Part shown: positions 1 through 5,811 of the stretch, piece after piece | Position numbering within the stretch: position 1 is the stretch's first letter | Layout: every line of letters begins with the position of its first letter | Assembly: GCA_022013205.1 (NCBI GenBank) | Contig: JAKLQT010000144.1 | Coordinates: forward strand, 1 to 7,830 | DNA from: Candidatus Omnitrophota bacterium | Lineage (GTDB): Bacteria; Omnitrophota; Gorgyraeia; B26-G9 | Length of the DNA stretch: 7,830 nucleotides | Direction of reading: 5' to 3' | Position numbers and translations under genes: made by a program | Notes under the pieces: model-generated | Databases searched by the model: none | Seen by the model: the letters and a program-made list of their open reading frames with translations, nothing else | Told to the model about the DNA's origin: nothing

Positions 1-1
1 A

Positions 2-16
2 TGAAAATGATTTTCA
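2..16. promoter_or_regulatory. Fur-family-like operator palindrome
   Basis: The 15 bases TGAAAATGATTTTCA form a perfect 7-1-7 palindrome. They differ from the Fur-type 7-1-7 pattern TGATAATnATTATCA at one symmetrical pair of positions. A possible -10 (TATAGT, 23-28) lies just downstream, and its -35 would fall at or before the window edge, so the palindrome would sit between the two hexamers, a usual place for a repressor. The downstream genes handle iron-sulfur or metal cofactors, which fits iron control. This is inference from one site. AT-rich palindromes arise by chance, and it could also be the weak terminator of an upstream gene. Confidence 0.35.
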
Positions 17-44
17 TTAAATTATAGTAGAAATTAAGAATCTC

Positions 45-62
45 CCGCCTAAAAGACGGCGG
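45..62. repeat. GC-rich hairpin in leader
   Basis: CCGCC (45-49) pairs with GGCGG (58-62) around an 8-base loop. This GC island stands out in AT-rich sequence. It may be a terminator stem for a gene to the left, although the following tatttaatt is a poor T-tract. It may instead be a leftover palindromic end of a small IS200-like element, as it resembles in style the palindrome at 7714-7727. Neither reading can be settled from one copy. Confidence 0.4.
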
Positions 63-96
63 TATTTAATTCGCGTAGAGCATGTTAAATAATTAA

Positions 97-212
97 AAGG
101 GAGAGCTTATTCCCCCTTGCTTAAGCATTTGAAAATTTCTTCGAAATTTTCTGCATAAGCTTCGGGATAAATTCGCGCAAATAATTTACGTTCGCTATGC
201 TTCGTAAATTAT
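97..212. other. Structured leader with three consecutive hairpins
   Basis: Three inverted repeats follow one another upstream of the first gene. At 97-118 there is an imperfect AAGGG/CCCTT hairpin. At 119-160 a long imperfect stem has the perfect core GAAAATTTC-TTC-GAAATTTTC (131-151) with outer arms gctta/taagc. At 181-212 ATAATTTACG pairs perfectly with CGTAAATTAT around a 12-base loop. If transcription starts near 35 they would form a roughly 200-base folded 5' leader ending just before the ribosome site. No known riboswitch class is recognisable. They may be regulatory RNA structure, mRNA-stabilising hairpins, or copies of a dispersed palindromic repeat. Confidence 0.5.
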
Positions 213-222
213 GCACTCATTT

Positions 223-235
223 AAAGGAGGTGATT
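223..235 (+). promoter_or_regulatory. Near-complete Shine-Dalgarno sequence
   Basis: AAAGGAGGTGATT matches the complement of the 16S rRNA 3' end over about 12 of 13 bases, far longer than the usual 4-6. GGAGG ends 8 bases before the ATG at 239. This fixes the start at 239 rather than at an upstream in-frame ATG at 197, which lies inside the leader hairpin. It implies very strong translation of the first gene. Confidence 0.75.
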
Positions 236-238
236 AAA

Positions 239-595
239 ATGCCAGGTGGAGATAGAACAGGCCCTATGGGAATGGGGCCAATGACAGGCAGCGGCGCAGG
301 TTACTGTGCCGGTTATCCTGTGCCGGGTTACATGAATCCAATTTTCGGACGTGGTGGATTTGGTTGTGCCCGTGGCTGGGGACGCGGGATGGGTAGAGGT
401 TTTGGCTGGACAGCAGCTTATCCTGATGCCTACGGTACCGCTTATATGACTCCGTCATATCCAGCTAATGTTACTCCGAAGCAGGAAGCGGACATGCTCA
501 GAGCTGAGGCTAAGGCCATGCAGGATTCGATAGGTGCTATAAACCAGCGCATAAAAGATCTTGAAGCTGCTCATGCATCAGAGGCTAATGAGTAA
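239..595 (+). CDS. DUF5320-type Gly/Met/Cys-rich small protein
   Basis: This 118-residue protein has the typical two-part build of the DUF5320 family. Residues 1-57 form a low-complexity region rich in Gly, Met, Arg and Pro, opening MPGGDRTGPMGMGPMTG and carrying two cysteines (C23, C43) and FGRGGFG/RGWGRGMGRGFGW stretches. Residues 79-112 form a charged helix likely to be a coiled coil. The family has no established function. It is often found beside NifX-fold and MinD-type genes in anaerobes, and its Met/Cys content would suit metal binding, but that is inference. There is no signal peptide. The start at 239 is chosen for its exceptionally strong ribosome site. A stem-loop follows the stop, so this gene is probably the most highly expressed of the run. 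Confidence 0.85.
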   Translation: MPGGDRTGPMGMGPMTGSGAGYCAGYPVPGYMNPIFGRGGFGCARGWGRGMGRGFGWTAAYPDAYGTAYMTPSYPANVTPKQEADMLRAEAKAMQDSIGAINQRIKDLEAAHASEANE

Positions 596-602
596 AAAGT
601 AG

Positions 603-633
603 GTGGGGATAGTAAATATAAAGCTATCTCCAC
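603..633 (+). terminator. Stem-loop after first gene, possible attenuator
   Basis: GTGGGGATAG (603-612) pairs with CTATCTCCAC (624-633), a 10-base stem with one G-U pair and an 11-base loop, followed by the T-rich run tagtttaatattt. The next gene's ribosome site begins 13 bases later. A leaky terminator here would give more of the first product than of the rest. It could equally be an mRNA-stabilising 3' hairpin at a processing site. Confidence 0.55.
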
Positions 634-660
634 TAGTTTAATATTTAAAGGAGGTTAATT

Positions 661-1062
661 TTGAAAGTAGCAATTTCAACAGAAGGCGATATTGTATCAG
701 CTCATTTTGGACGATGCCCTGGCTTTACGATCGCGGAAATAGAAAACCAGCAAATTTTGAGTAGGACAATCATTGAGAATCCGGGGCATCACCCGGGATT
801 TTTGCCTAAATTTTTGCAGGAAAAAGGAGTAACCGTGATTGTTGCCGGAGGCATGGGAATGCGGGCTCAGGAGTTATTCGCGCAGGCTGGTATTCAAACA
901 ATAATGGGAATTAGTGGCAAGGTTGATAGTGTGATTGAAAAAGTTATTTCCGGTACACTAGAAGGAGGCGAAAGCCTTTGTAATCCGGGAGCCGGTAAAG
1001 GTTATGGTGTAGAGAAAACAGCTTGTGATCATCCTAATGAAGATAATTGTGAGCATGAATAG
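661..1062 (+). CDS. NifX/NifB-fold (orange-protein-like) metal-cluster protein 1
   Basis: This 133-residue protein belongs to the dinitrogenase iron-molybdenum cofactor family (NifX/NafY, the NifB C-terminal domain, and orange protein). The fold spans about residues 1-100: MKVAISTEGD strand, then the AHFGRCPGF loop with H15 and C19, then IVAGGMGMRA and the ISGKVDSVIEK helix. Members bind metal-sulfur clusters. The tail from 101 on is unusual in its metal ligands: C107, C122, H124, C130 and H132, and a PGHHPG motif lies at 41-46. The start is TTG at 661 with AAAGGAGGT six bases upstream. The stop codon overlaps the next gene's ribosome site, which suggests tight co-expression. The specific cluster bound cannot be read from sequence. 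Confidence 0.88.
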   Translation: MKVAISTEGDIVSAHFGRCPGFTIAEIENQQILSRTIIENPGHHPGFLPKFLQEKGVTVIVAGGMGMRAQELFAQAGIQTIMGISGKVDSVIEKVISGTLEGGESLCNPGAGKGYGVEKTACDHPNEDNCEHE

Positions 1063-1073
1063 GAGGTAAGGAT

Positions 1074-1439
1074 ATGAAAATTTGCGTTACTTCACAGGGA
1101 GACGGGTTAGATTCAGCAGTTGATCCGCGGTTTGGCCGCTGTCAGTATTTTATTATTGCGGATACGGATACATTAGAAATTGAAGCGGTAAAAAATCCAA
1201 ATATTGACAGTTCAGGCGGCGCGGGTATTCAGTCCGGCCAGTTGATCGCAGAACATCAGGCCAAGGTTGTTTTAACCGGTAATGTCGGGCCTAACGCGTT
1301 TCAAACTTTGAAAGCAGCGGGCATTGAGGTTATTACCGGGGTTTCGGGAAATATAAAAGAGGCCATTGAAAAATATAAAAACAATGAATTAAAAACAACT
1401 GATGTACCAAGCGTGAATTCGCATTTCGGGACAAGTTAA
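1074..1439 (+). CDS. NifX/NifB-fold (orange-protein-like) metal-cluster protein 2
   Basis: This 121-residue protein is a second, divergent member of the NifX/NifB-domain family. It begins MKICVTSQGDGLDSAVDPRF and carries the family loop DPRFGRC (17-23), then GGAGIQSGQLIA, VVLTGNVGPNAF and GVSGNIKEAIEKY. Only two cysteines are present, C4 and C23, and it lacks the His/Cys-rich tail of its neighbour. It is closer to the compact MTH1175/orange-protein type. The two proteins may form a hetero-pair or act at different steps of cluster delivery; that is inference. The ribosome site AGGAGGT (1061-1067) overlaps the upstream TAG stop. The gene is followed after 15 bases by the small Cys-rich gene, in the same run. 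Confidence 0.9.
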   Translation: MKICVTSQGDGLDSAVDPRFGRCQYFIIADTDTLEIEAVKNPNIDSSGGAGIQSGQLIAEHQAKVVLTGNVGPNAFQTLKAAGIEVITGVSGNIKEAIEKYKNNELKTTDVPSVNSHFGTS

Positions 1440-1454
1440 TACAGGGGAAGAAAA

Positions 1455-1577
1455 ATGGCTGTTAAAATAGACAAAGGTAAATGTACGGGCTGCGGGACAA
1501 AAGTTTCTCATCAGTCAGGGATACCCTGCTATGAAGCAAACTGTTCAAAATGTGGTAGTCGTATGGGACGGGAGTAA
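1455..1577 (+). CDS. 40-residue Cys-rich Fe-S or zinc mini-protein
   Basis: This 40-codon gene begins MAVKIDKGKCTGCG and ends with CSKCGSRMGRE, so it has C10, C13, C25, C30 and C33. The opening is like the first strand and CxxCG of a bacterial ferredoxin. The second half (IPCYEANCSKCG) looks like a zinc-ribbon knuckle. A full 4Fe-4S CxxCxxCxxxCP motif is absent, so it may be a small zinc or single-cluster protein, or a shrunken ferredoxin. Support for it being real comes from GGGGAAG four bases before the ATG, the lack of other coding in the gap, and 3-base spacing to the next start, whose ribosome site lies in its last codons. I do not recognise a named family. Confidence 0.7.
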   Translation: MAVKIDKGKCTGCGTKVSHQSGIPCYEANCSKCGSRMGRE

Positions 1578-1580
1578 TTC

Positions 1581-2186
1581 TTGGAAGATAAAGTATTAGA
1601 AAATCATAAAAAATTCTTAGAAAGAATTGAATTTTATAAAAAGTTTGGCCTTGATCAGATAAAAGAAAGAGAATTTATTTTTAACAAATCATTGCCTATT
1701 GGGGGTGATATTTTAGAAATCGGCACAGGTAAAGGGCATTTTTGTCTTGCGTTAGCCAAAAACGGGTATCGGTTTACTACCATAGATATAGATAAAAAAG
1801 AGCAGAAAATCGCCCGGCTTAATCTCACTTATTATAACCTTGAAGATCTTGTAAATTTTAAAATAGAAGACGCCCGGCATTTAAGCTTCCCGGATAAAAG
1901 TTTTGATGTAATATTTTGTGTTAATGTGTATCACCATTTAAAAACTCCTTCTCAGGTGCTGGAGGAAATGTCGCGGGTACTTAGCTTAAAAGGAAAGATT
2001 GTATTGGCTGATTTTACTAAAGAAGGTTTGGATATTATAAATAAGTGCCATGAAATAGAAGGCAGAAAACATGGCCATTGCGGCAGCAACCTTGAAACCG
2101 CAGGGGAGTTTTTTTCTAATAGAGGATTTAAAATACGGCAGGAAAACAGTTTGGCGCAGGAATTGGTTGTTGCCGGCCGGGGGTAA
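1581..2186 (+). CDS. Class I SAM-dependent methyltransferase
   Basis: This 201-residue protein has the Rossmann-like methyltransferase fold. Motif I is LEIGTGKGHF (45-54). The acidic end of strand 2 follows in TTIDIDKKE, then the EDARHLSFPDKSFDVIFC motif and NVYHHLKTPSQVLEEMSRVL, which is typical of small-molecule methyltransferases of the UbiE/Methyltransf_11 type. The substrate is unknown. A KCHEIEGRKHGHCGSN segment near the C-terminus adds His and Cys residues that might bind metal. The start is TTG at 1581, preceded by gggag inside the upstream gene's end. The gene lies 3 bases after the Cys-rich mini-gene and 5 bases before the MinD-type gene, so it is firmly in the operon. It may modify a cofactor or partner protein of the system, which is inference. 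Confidence 0.85.
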   Translation: MEDKVLENHKKFLERIEFYKKFGLDQIKEREFIFNKSLPIGGDILEIGTGKGHFCLALAKNGYRFTTIDIDKKEQKIARLNLTYYNLEDLVNFKIEDARHLSFPDKSFDVIFCVNVYHHLKTPSQVLEEMSRVLSLKGKIVLADFTKEGLDIINKCHEIEGRKHGHCGSNLETAGEFFSNRGFKIRQENSLAQELVVAGRG

Positions 2187-2191
2187 GTATT

Positions 2192-3064
2192 ATGATTATA
2201 GCAGTGGCCAGCGGAAAAGGCGGAACCGGCAAGACTACGGTTGCGGTTAATCTGGCTTTATCTATAAATAATGTGCAGTTTCTTGATTGCGACGTTGAAG
2301 AGCCTAACGCGCATATTTTTTTAAAGCCGGTTATCGAAAGAGAACAGAAGGTATCTATCCCTGTGCCTGAAGTTAACGAGGAAAAATGTACTTACTGCGG
2401 AAAATGCCGGCAGGTGTGCGCTTATAACGCGTTTGCCGTACTCCCGCCGCAAAAAGATAAAAAAGGCAGTATTTTAGTTTTTACTAATCTATGCCATGGC
2501 TGCGGCGCGTGTAGTTTTTTCTGTCCGCAAAAAGCGATAACCGAGGTTAATAAAGAGATTGGGGTTATAGAGTCGGGTTATTCCGGTTCGATTCAATTTA
2601 TTCACGGTAAACTCAACATCGGTGAGGCTATGTCTCCGCCGTTGATCCGGCAGGTCAAAGATCATGTTGATCCTGCCAAAACAGTAATTATTGACGCGCC
2701 TCCCGGCACATCATGTCCGGTAGTTAGCTCGCTCAAAGGAAGTGATTTTTGTCTATTGGTTACTGAGCCTACGCCTTTTGGACTGAATGATCTGGTTTTG
2801 GCGGTAGAGGTGGTAAGAAAACTTAATATCCCTTTTGGTGTGGTGATTAACCGGGCGGATTTAGGAGATAGTAAAACAGAAGAATATTGCGCGAAGGAAA
2901 GTATTCCAATCTTGATGCGCATTCCCTTTAAAAAAGAAATAGCAGAGGCATATTCGCAGGGGATGACTATAGTGGGAAAATTACCGGAATATAGAAAATT
3001 TTTTTTAGAATTATTTAACAGGATCAGGGACAGCAAAGTGAACATAGGAGAGGTTGATGAGTAA
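2192..3064 (+). CDS. MinD/Mrp-type ATPase with two 4Fe-4S clusters, copy 1
   Basis: This 290-residue P-loop ATPase belongs to the MinD/ParA/Mrp group with an inserted two-cluster ferredoxin domain. The deviant Walker A is GKGGTGKT (8-15), and the switch region is DAPPGTSCP (168-176). The ferredoxin insert has two CxxCxxCxxxC motifs: C66, C69, C72, C76 and C101, C104, C107, C111. TEPTPFGLNDL and INRADLGD are family signatures. Such proteins are found paired in the orp locus of Desulfovibrio and in many anaerobes, and relatives carry Fe-S clusters or couple ATP use to cofactor delivery. There are no membrane segments, so it is probably cytosolic. The start is ATG at 2192 with a G-rich site (2179-2183). 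The last 8 bases overlap the flavoprotein start, which suggests translational coupling. Confidence 0.92.
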   Translation: MIIAVASGKGGTGKTTVAVNLALSINNVQFLDCDVEEPNAHIFLKPVIEREQKVSIPVPEVNEEKCTYCGKCRQVCAYNAFAVLPPQKDKKGSILVFTNLCHGCGACSFFCPQKAITEVNKEIGVIESGYSGSIQFIHGKLNIGEAMSPPLIRQVKDHVDPAKTVIIDAPPGTSCPVVSSLKGSDFCLLVTEPTPFGLNDLVLAVEVVRKLNIPFGVVINRADLGDSKTEEYCAKESIPILMRIPFKKEIAEAYSQGMTIVGKLPEYRKFFLELFNRIRDSKVNIGEVDE

Positions 3065-4404
3065 AGAAACGGACATCCTGGTTTTAGGAGGTGGGCCTGC
3101 GGGCATAGTCAGTGCAATAACCGCAAAAAGGTATTACCCGGATAAAAAAATTTTATTAATGAAAAATGTAGCTAATGGAGCGATCCCTTGCGGGATACCT
3201 TATATGTTTTCCAGTTTAAAAAATCCTGAAGAAAATAAATTAGGCAACGCGGTGCTTGAGAAAAACAATATTGAACTTGTAATAGACGAAGCTCTAGATA
3301 TAGACCGTATAAGTAAGGAAGTCGCAGGCAGTAGCAAAGAGAAGTACCGCTATGACAAATTGATTATTGCCGTCGGTTCTTCTCCAATTATTCCGCCGAT
3401 CCCCGGGATCGATAAAAAAGGGGTTTATCCTATTTATAAGGATATGGATTATTTGAAGAAGGTTGTAGAAAAAATCAAGAAGGCGAAAAACGTCCTGATA
3501 ATAGGAGGCGGTTTTATCGGGGTCGAGTTTGCTGATGAAATATCCAAAATAGAATGGGGTCAATGTATATTTAGTAGAGATGTTTCCGCATCTTTTAATC
3601 AACTCGTTTGATCTGGAGTTTTCAGAGCTTGTCGAAGAAAGATTAAAAGCCCGCTGTGTTAATATTTTTACCAATACCAAGGTAAAGGAAATTCGCGGTG
3701 AAGGGAAAGTGGAAAAGGTTTATTTTGATGATGGTAAAGAGGTGGACGTTGACAGTGTTATTTTAGGAGTGGGCGCGGTTTTTAATCCGCAATTAGCAGT
3801 TAAAGCGGGAATAGAGCTAGGACGAGGTAAGGGGATATGGGTCGATGAGTATATGCGTACAACAGATCCTGATATTTTTGCCGTAGGTGCTTGCGCGGGC
3901 AAAAAAGATTTTTATACACGTAAATATACTCCTGTGATGCTGGCTTCTACGGCTACGGCAGAAGCCAGGATTGCCGGAGCTAATTTATATGAGCTGAAAG
4001 TAATTAGAGAAAACAAAGGGACGATTGCAATTTACTCTACCTATATTGACGGCCTGGTATTAGGTTCAGCCGGGCTGACTGAGCAAAGCGCTAAAAAAGA
4101 AGGGTTTGAGATTGTCAGCGGCATCGCTCAAGGCATGGATAAGCACCCCGGAACATTAACAGGTTCAAGCAAGGTTAAGGTGAAGCTTATTTTTTCCCGC
4201 AGATCAGGTATAATCCTGGGCGGCCAGGTAGCAGGAGGGATGTCTTGCGGGGAAATGATAAATATTATTGGAATGGCTATTCAGCAAAGGGTTTCTTACA
4301 CAGACCTTGAAACACTGCAAATGGCTACGCATCCTTGTTTGACTAGCGCGCCAACAATGTATCCTATTGTGCTGGCAGCAGAGGATGCCGCGGATAAGGT
4401 ATAA
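3057..4404 (+). CDS. CoA-disulfide-reductase-like FAD/NAD(P) oxidoreductase, interrupted by one frameshift
   Basis: Two halves in different frames form one flavoprotein of about 448 residues. The first half holds the FAD motif GGGPAG (11-16), the redox-type cysteine in AIPCGIPY (C45) and the NAD(P) motif GGGFIG (150-155). The second, read in phase from 3562, gives NVYLVEMFPHLL, then FNPQLAVKAG, the second FAD motif DPDIFAVGACA and the dimer-domain HPCLTSAP. This is the layout of the CoA-disulfide reductase/NADH oxidase group (single active cysteine). The shift lies about 3555-3562 and is explained by one extra base, most simply in GGGG (3556-3559). As written, the first frame stops at 3611 after an unrelated tail. 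The start is ATG 3057 (AGGAG at 3045-3049), overlapping the upstream gene. It may pass electrons between NAD(P)H and a thiol or persulfide. The cause could be sequencing error, a real mutation or recoding. Confidence 0.85.
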
Positions 4405-4405
4405 G

Positions 4406-5308
4406 ATGATAAAGCAGATAGTGATAATTAGCGGAAAAGGAGGGACAGGCAAGACTGTTCTTACCGGCGCGTTAGCGGCATTAACGCGAAATAAGGTCAT
4501 GGCTGACTGTGATGTTGATGCTGCGGATTTGCATCTTTTACTATCCCCGGAGATTAAAGAACAGCATGAATTCAGAAACGGAAAAACAGCGCGTATTGAT
4601 AAAAATTTATGCCGTCAGTGCGGTAAATGTTTTAGTGTGTGCCGGTTTTTCGCCATAATACATGGCGGATCTGCTGACGGAGGGACAATTACGGATGATT
4701 ATATAGTGGATTCTGTTGCTTGTGAGGGTTGCGGATTTTGTAGTTTTGTTTGTCCTCAAAAAGCGATAGTCATGGAGGAGAATATCTCCGGAGATTGGTT
4801 TATCTCCGATACCCGGTTTGGCCCGATGGTGCATGCTAAGCTGGGTATTGCCGAGGAAAATTCCGGAAAACTTGTGGCATTGGTGCGTAAACAAGCAAAA
4901 GAGCTGGCAGAAAGAAACGGCTGTGACTGGGTGATTGTAGATGGTGCGCCGGGTATTGGCTGTCCGGTCATTGCTTCTTTATCCGGAATAGACTGCGCAT
5001 TGGTGGTGACTGAGCCTACGCTTTCCGGATTACATGACGCGGCACGAGTGATAGAAGTCGCAAAGTATTTTAATGTGCCGGTAAAGCTGATCATTAATAA
5101 ATATGATTTAAATTCCCGCATGTCAGAAAAAATAGAAACATACTGCAGTGACAACAATATTGATTTTGTGGGAAAAATCGTTTTTGATAAATCAGTGGTT
5201 ATGGCGATGGTGGAAGGGAAAACCATTATTGAATATAAAGATTGTCCGGCGAAAGAAGCAATTATTGATATTTGGGAGAAATTAAAACAAAACCTAAAAA
5301 ATTGGTAG
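4406..5308 (+). CDS. MinD/Mrp-type ATPase with two 4Fe-4S clusters, copy 2
   Basis: This 300-residue paralogue of the ATPase at 2192 has Walker A GKGGTGKT (10-17), ferredoxin cysteines C69, C72, C75, C79 and C106, C109, C112, C116, and switch motif DGAPGIGCP (179-187). The two copies share layout and the TEPT signature but are clearly divergent, as expected of a long-standing pair that may form a heterodimer. The start at 4406 lies one base after the flavoprotein stop. An earlier in-frame ATG at 4367 lies inside the flavoprotein and is unlikely, since MIKQIVIISGKGG is the normal N-terminus. The Shine-Dalgarno is weak (aagg, 4396-4399), so translation probably depends on coupling to the upstream gene, which itself carries a frameshift. 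It ends with TAG. Confidence 0.92.
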   Translation: MIKQIVIISGKGGTGKTVLTGALAALTRNKVMADCDVDAADLHLLLSPEIKEQHEFRNGKTARIDKNLCRQCGKCFSVCRFFAIIHGGSADGGTITDDYIVDSVACEGCGFCSFVCPQKAIVMEENISGDWFISDTRFGPMVHAKLGIAEENSGKLVALVRKQAKELAERNGCDWVIVDGAPGIGCPVIASLSGIDCALVVTEPTLSGLHDAARVIEVAKYFNVPVKLIINKYDLNSRMSEKIETYCSDNNIDFVGKIVFDKSVVMAMVEGKTIIEYKDCPAKEAIIDIWEKLKQNLKNW

Positions 5309-5389
5309 TGTCAAATAAAGCATGAAAGGATATGAAAGAATTAACTAAATATTTTTAACAATACGAAAAAATTAGGAAGGAGGGCTAAG

Positions 5390-5555
5390 ATGAAAGACAT
5401 TAATGGGCGTTTTTCGGATAAGTTTAGAAGCCATTAGATTAAAGCATGAAATCGATCATTTACAAGGCAGGATGATTATTGACCATATGAATATTTTAGA
5501 AAAATTAAAATTCAAATTGGGCAATACAGGAGAAATTAAACATGCCGACATATGA
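5390..5555 (+). pseudogene. Peptide deformylase C-terminal remnant
   Basis: An open frame from 5403 to 5555 (50 residues) carries SLEAIRLKHEIDHLQGRM, followed by IIDHMNILEKLKFK. This is the last helix of peptide deformylase, which removes the formyl group from nascent proteins. HEIDH gives the catalytic HExxH, and LQGRMIIDHM matches the usual HLxGxLFID. Family motifs 1 (GxGLAAxQ) and 2 (EGCLS) are absent, as are about 100 N-terminal residues. A frame starting at ATG 5390, with a strong GGAAGGAGG site upstream, reads KDINGRF before a TAG at 5435. Dropping one T from TTTTT (5410-5414) joins it as DINGRFRISLEAIRLKHE, which matches the preceding deformylase strand. So this is a deleted and probably frameshifted copy. 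It is not expected to be active, though the helix alone could be expressed. Confidence 0.7.
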
Positions 5556-5811
5556 ATATCAGTGCGAAAATTGTGATTACAGGTTTGAAAAATTTCAGAA
5601 TATGAGTGACGCGCATATTAAGGAATGTCCCCAGTGCGGCCAATAGATAAAAAGGCTAATCAGCGGGGGGGCAGGTGTGATCATGAAACATAATAATTTT
5701 TACGCCTCTAATGTTAGAAAAAATAATATTTCCGCTGGCGGAACCTGCTGCGGCTGAGAAGAACGCTGCGATAAGCCGCCATGTTCAAACGATAGAGTTT
5801 GTAAAAGATAA
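5542..5811 (+). pseudogene. FmdB-type zinc ribbon gene with in-frame TAG and TGA
   Basis: The frame starts MPTYEYQCENCDYRFEKFQ, the hallmark of the FmdB/CxxC-CxxC regulatory zinc ribbon family, with C8, C11, C29 and C32. TAG at 5644-5646 interrupts it after CPQCGQ, and the frame resumes with the family motif IKRLISGG. It continues through NNFYASN to GGTCCG, where TGA at 5755-5757 interrupts again. The frame then reads EERCDKPPCSNDRVCKR and stops at TAA 5809-5811. That TAA overlaps the next gene's ATG (TAATG), so the 89-codon frame is the ancestral gene. Each stop is one substitution from a fitting codon, for example Lys AAG and Arg CGA. The start has aggag upstream and overlaps the deformylase remnant by 14 bases. 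It is probably a decayed gene; recoding is possible but less likely. FmdB proteins may regulate or bind metals, but their role is unclear. Confidence 0.75.

Noticed and set aside
197..238. In-frame ATG at 197 as start of the first gene
   Set aside because: It lies in the loop of a leader hairpin without a ribosome site, and the extra 14 residues do not fit the family, whose members start MPGGDRTGPMGMGP at 239.
2662..3045. Minus-strand open frame over the first ATPase, and others at 264-458, 3294-3680, 3720-3902, 4204-4500, 4607-5226, 5714-5974 and 7199-7480
   Set aside because: All lie opposite well-supported genes, have no ribosome site or family match, and have low-quality composition.
4367..4405. 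ATG at 4367 as start of the second ATPase
   Set aside because: It overlaps the flavoprotein end and adds residues before the normal MIKQIVIISGKGG start at 4406.
5332..5358. Eight-codon frame MKELTKYF behind a gaaagga site
   Set aside because: It is too short and not similar to anything. The 5309-5389 gap otherwise shows no supported feature except the ribosome site at its end.
5644..5646. Genome-wide recoding of TAG (for example pyrrolysine)
   Set aside because: TAG ends two intact genes (1060-1062 and 5306-5308), and neither reads on into sensible sequence.
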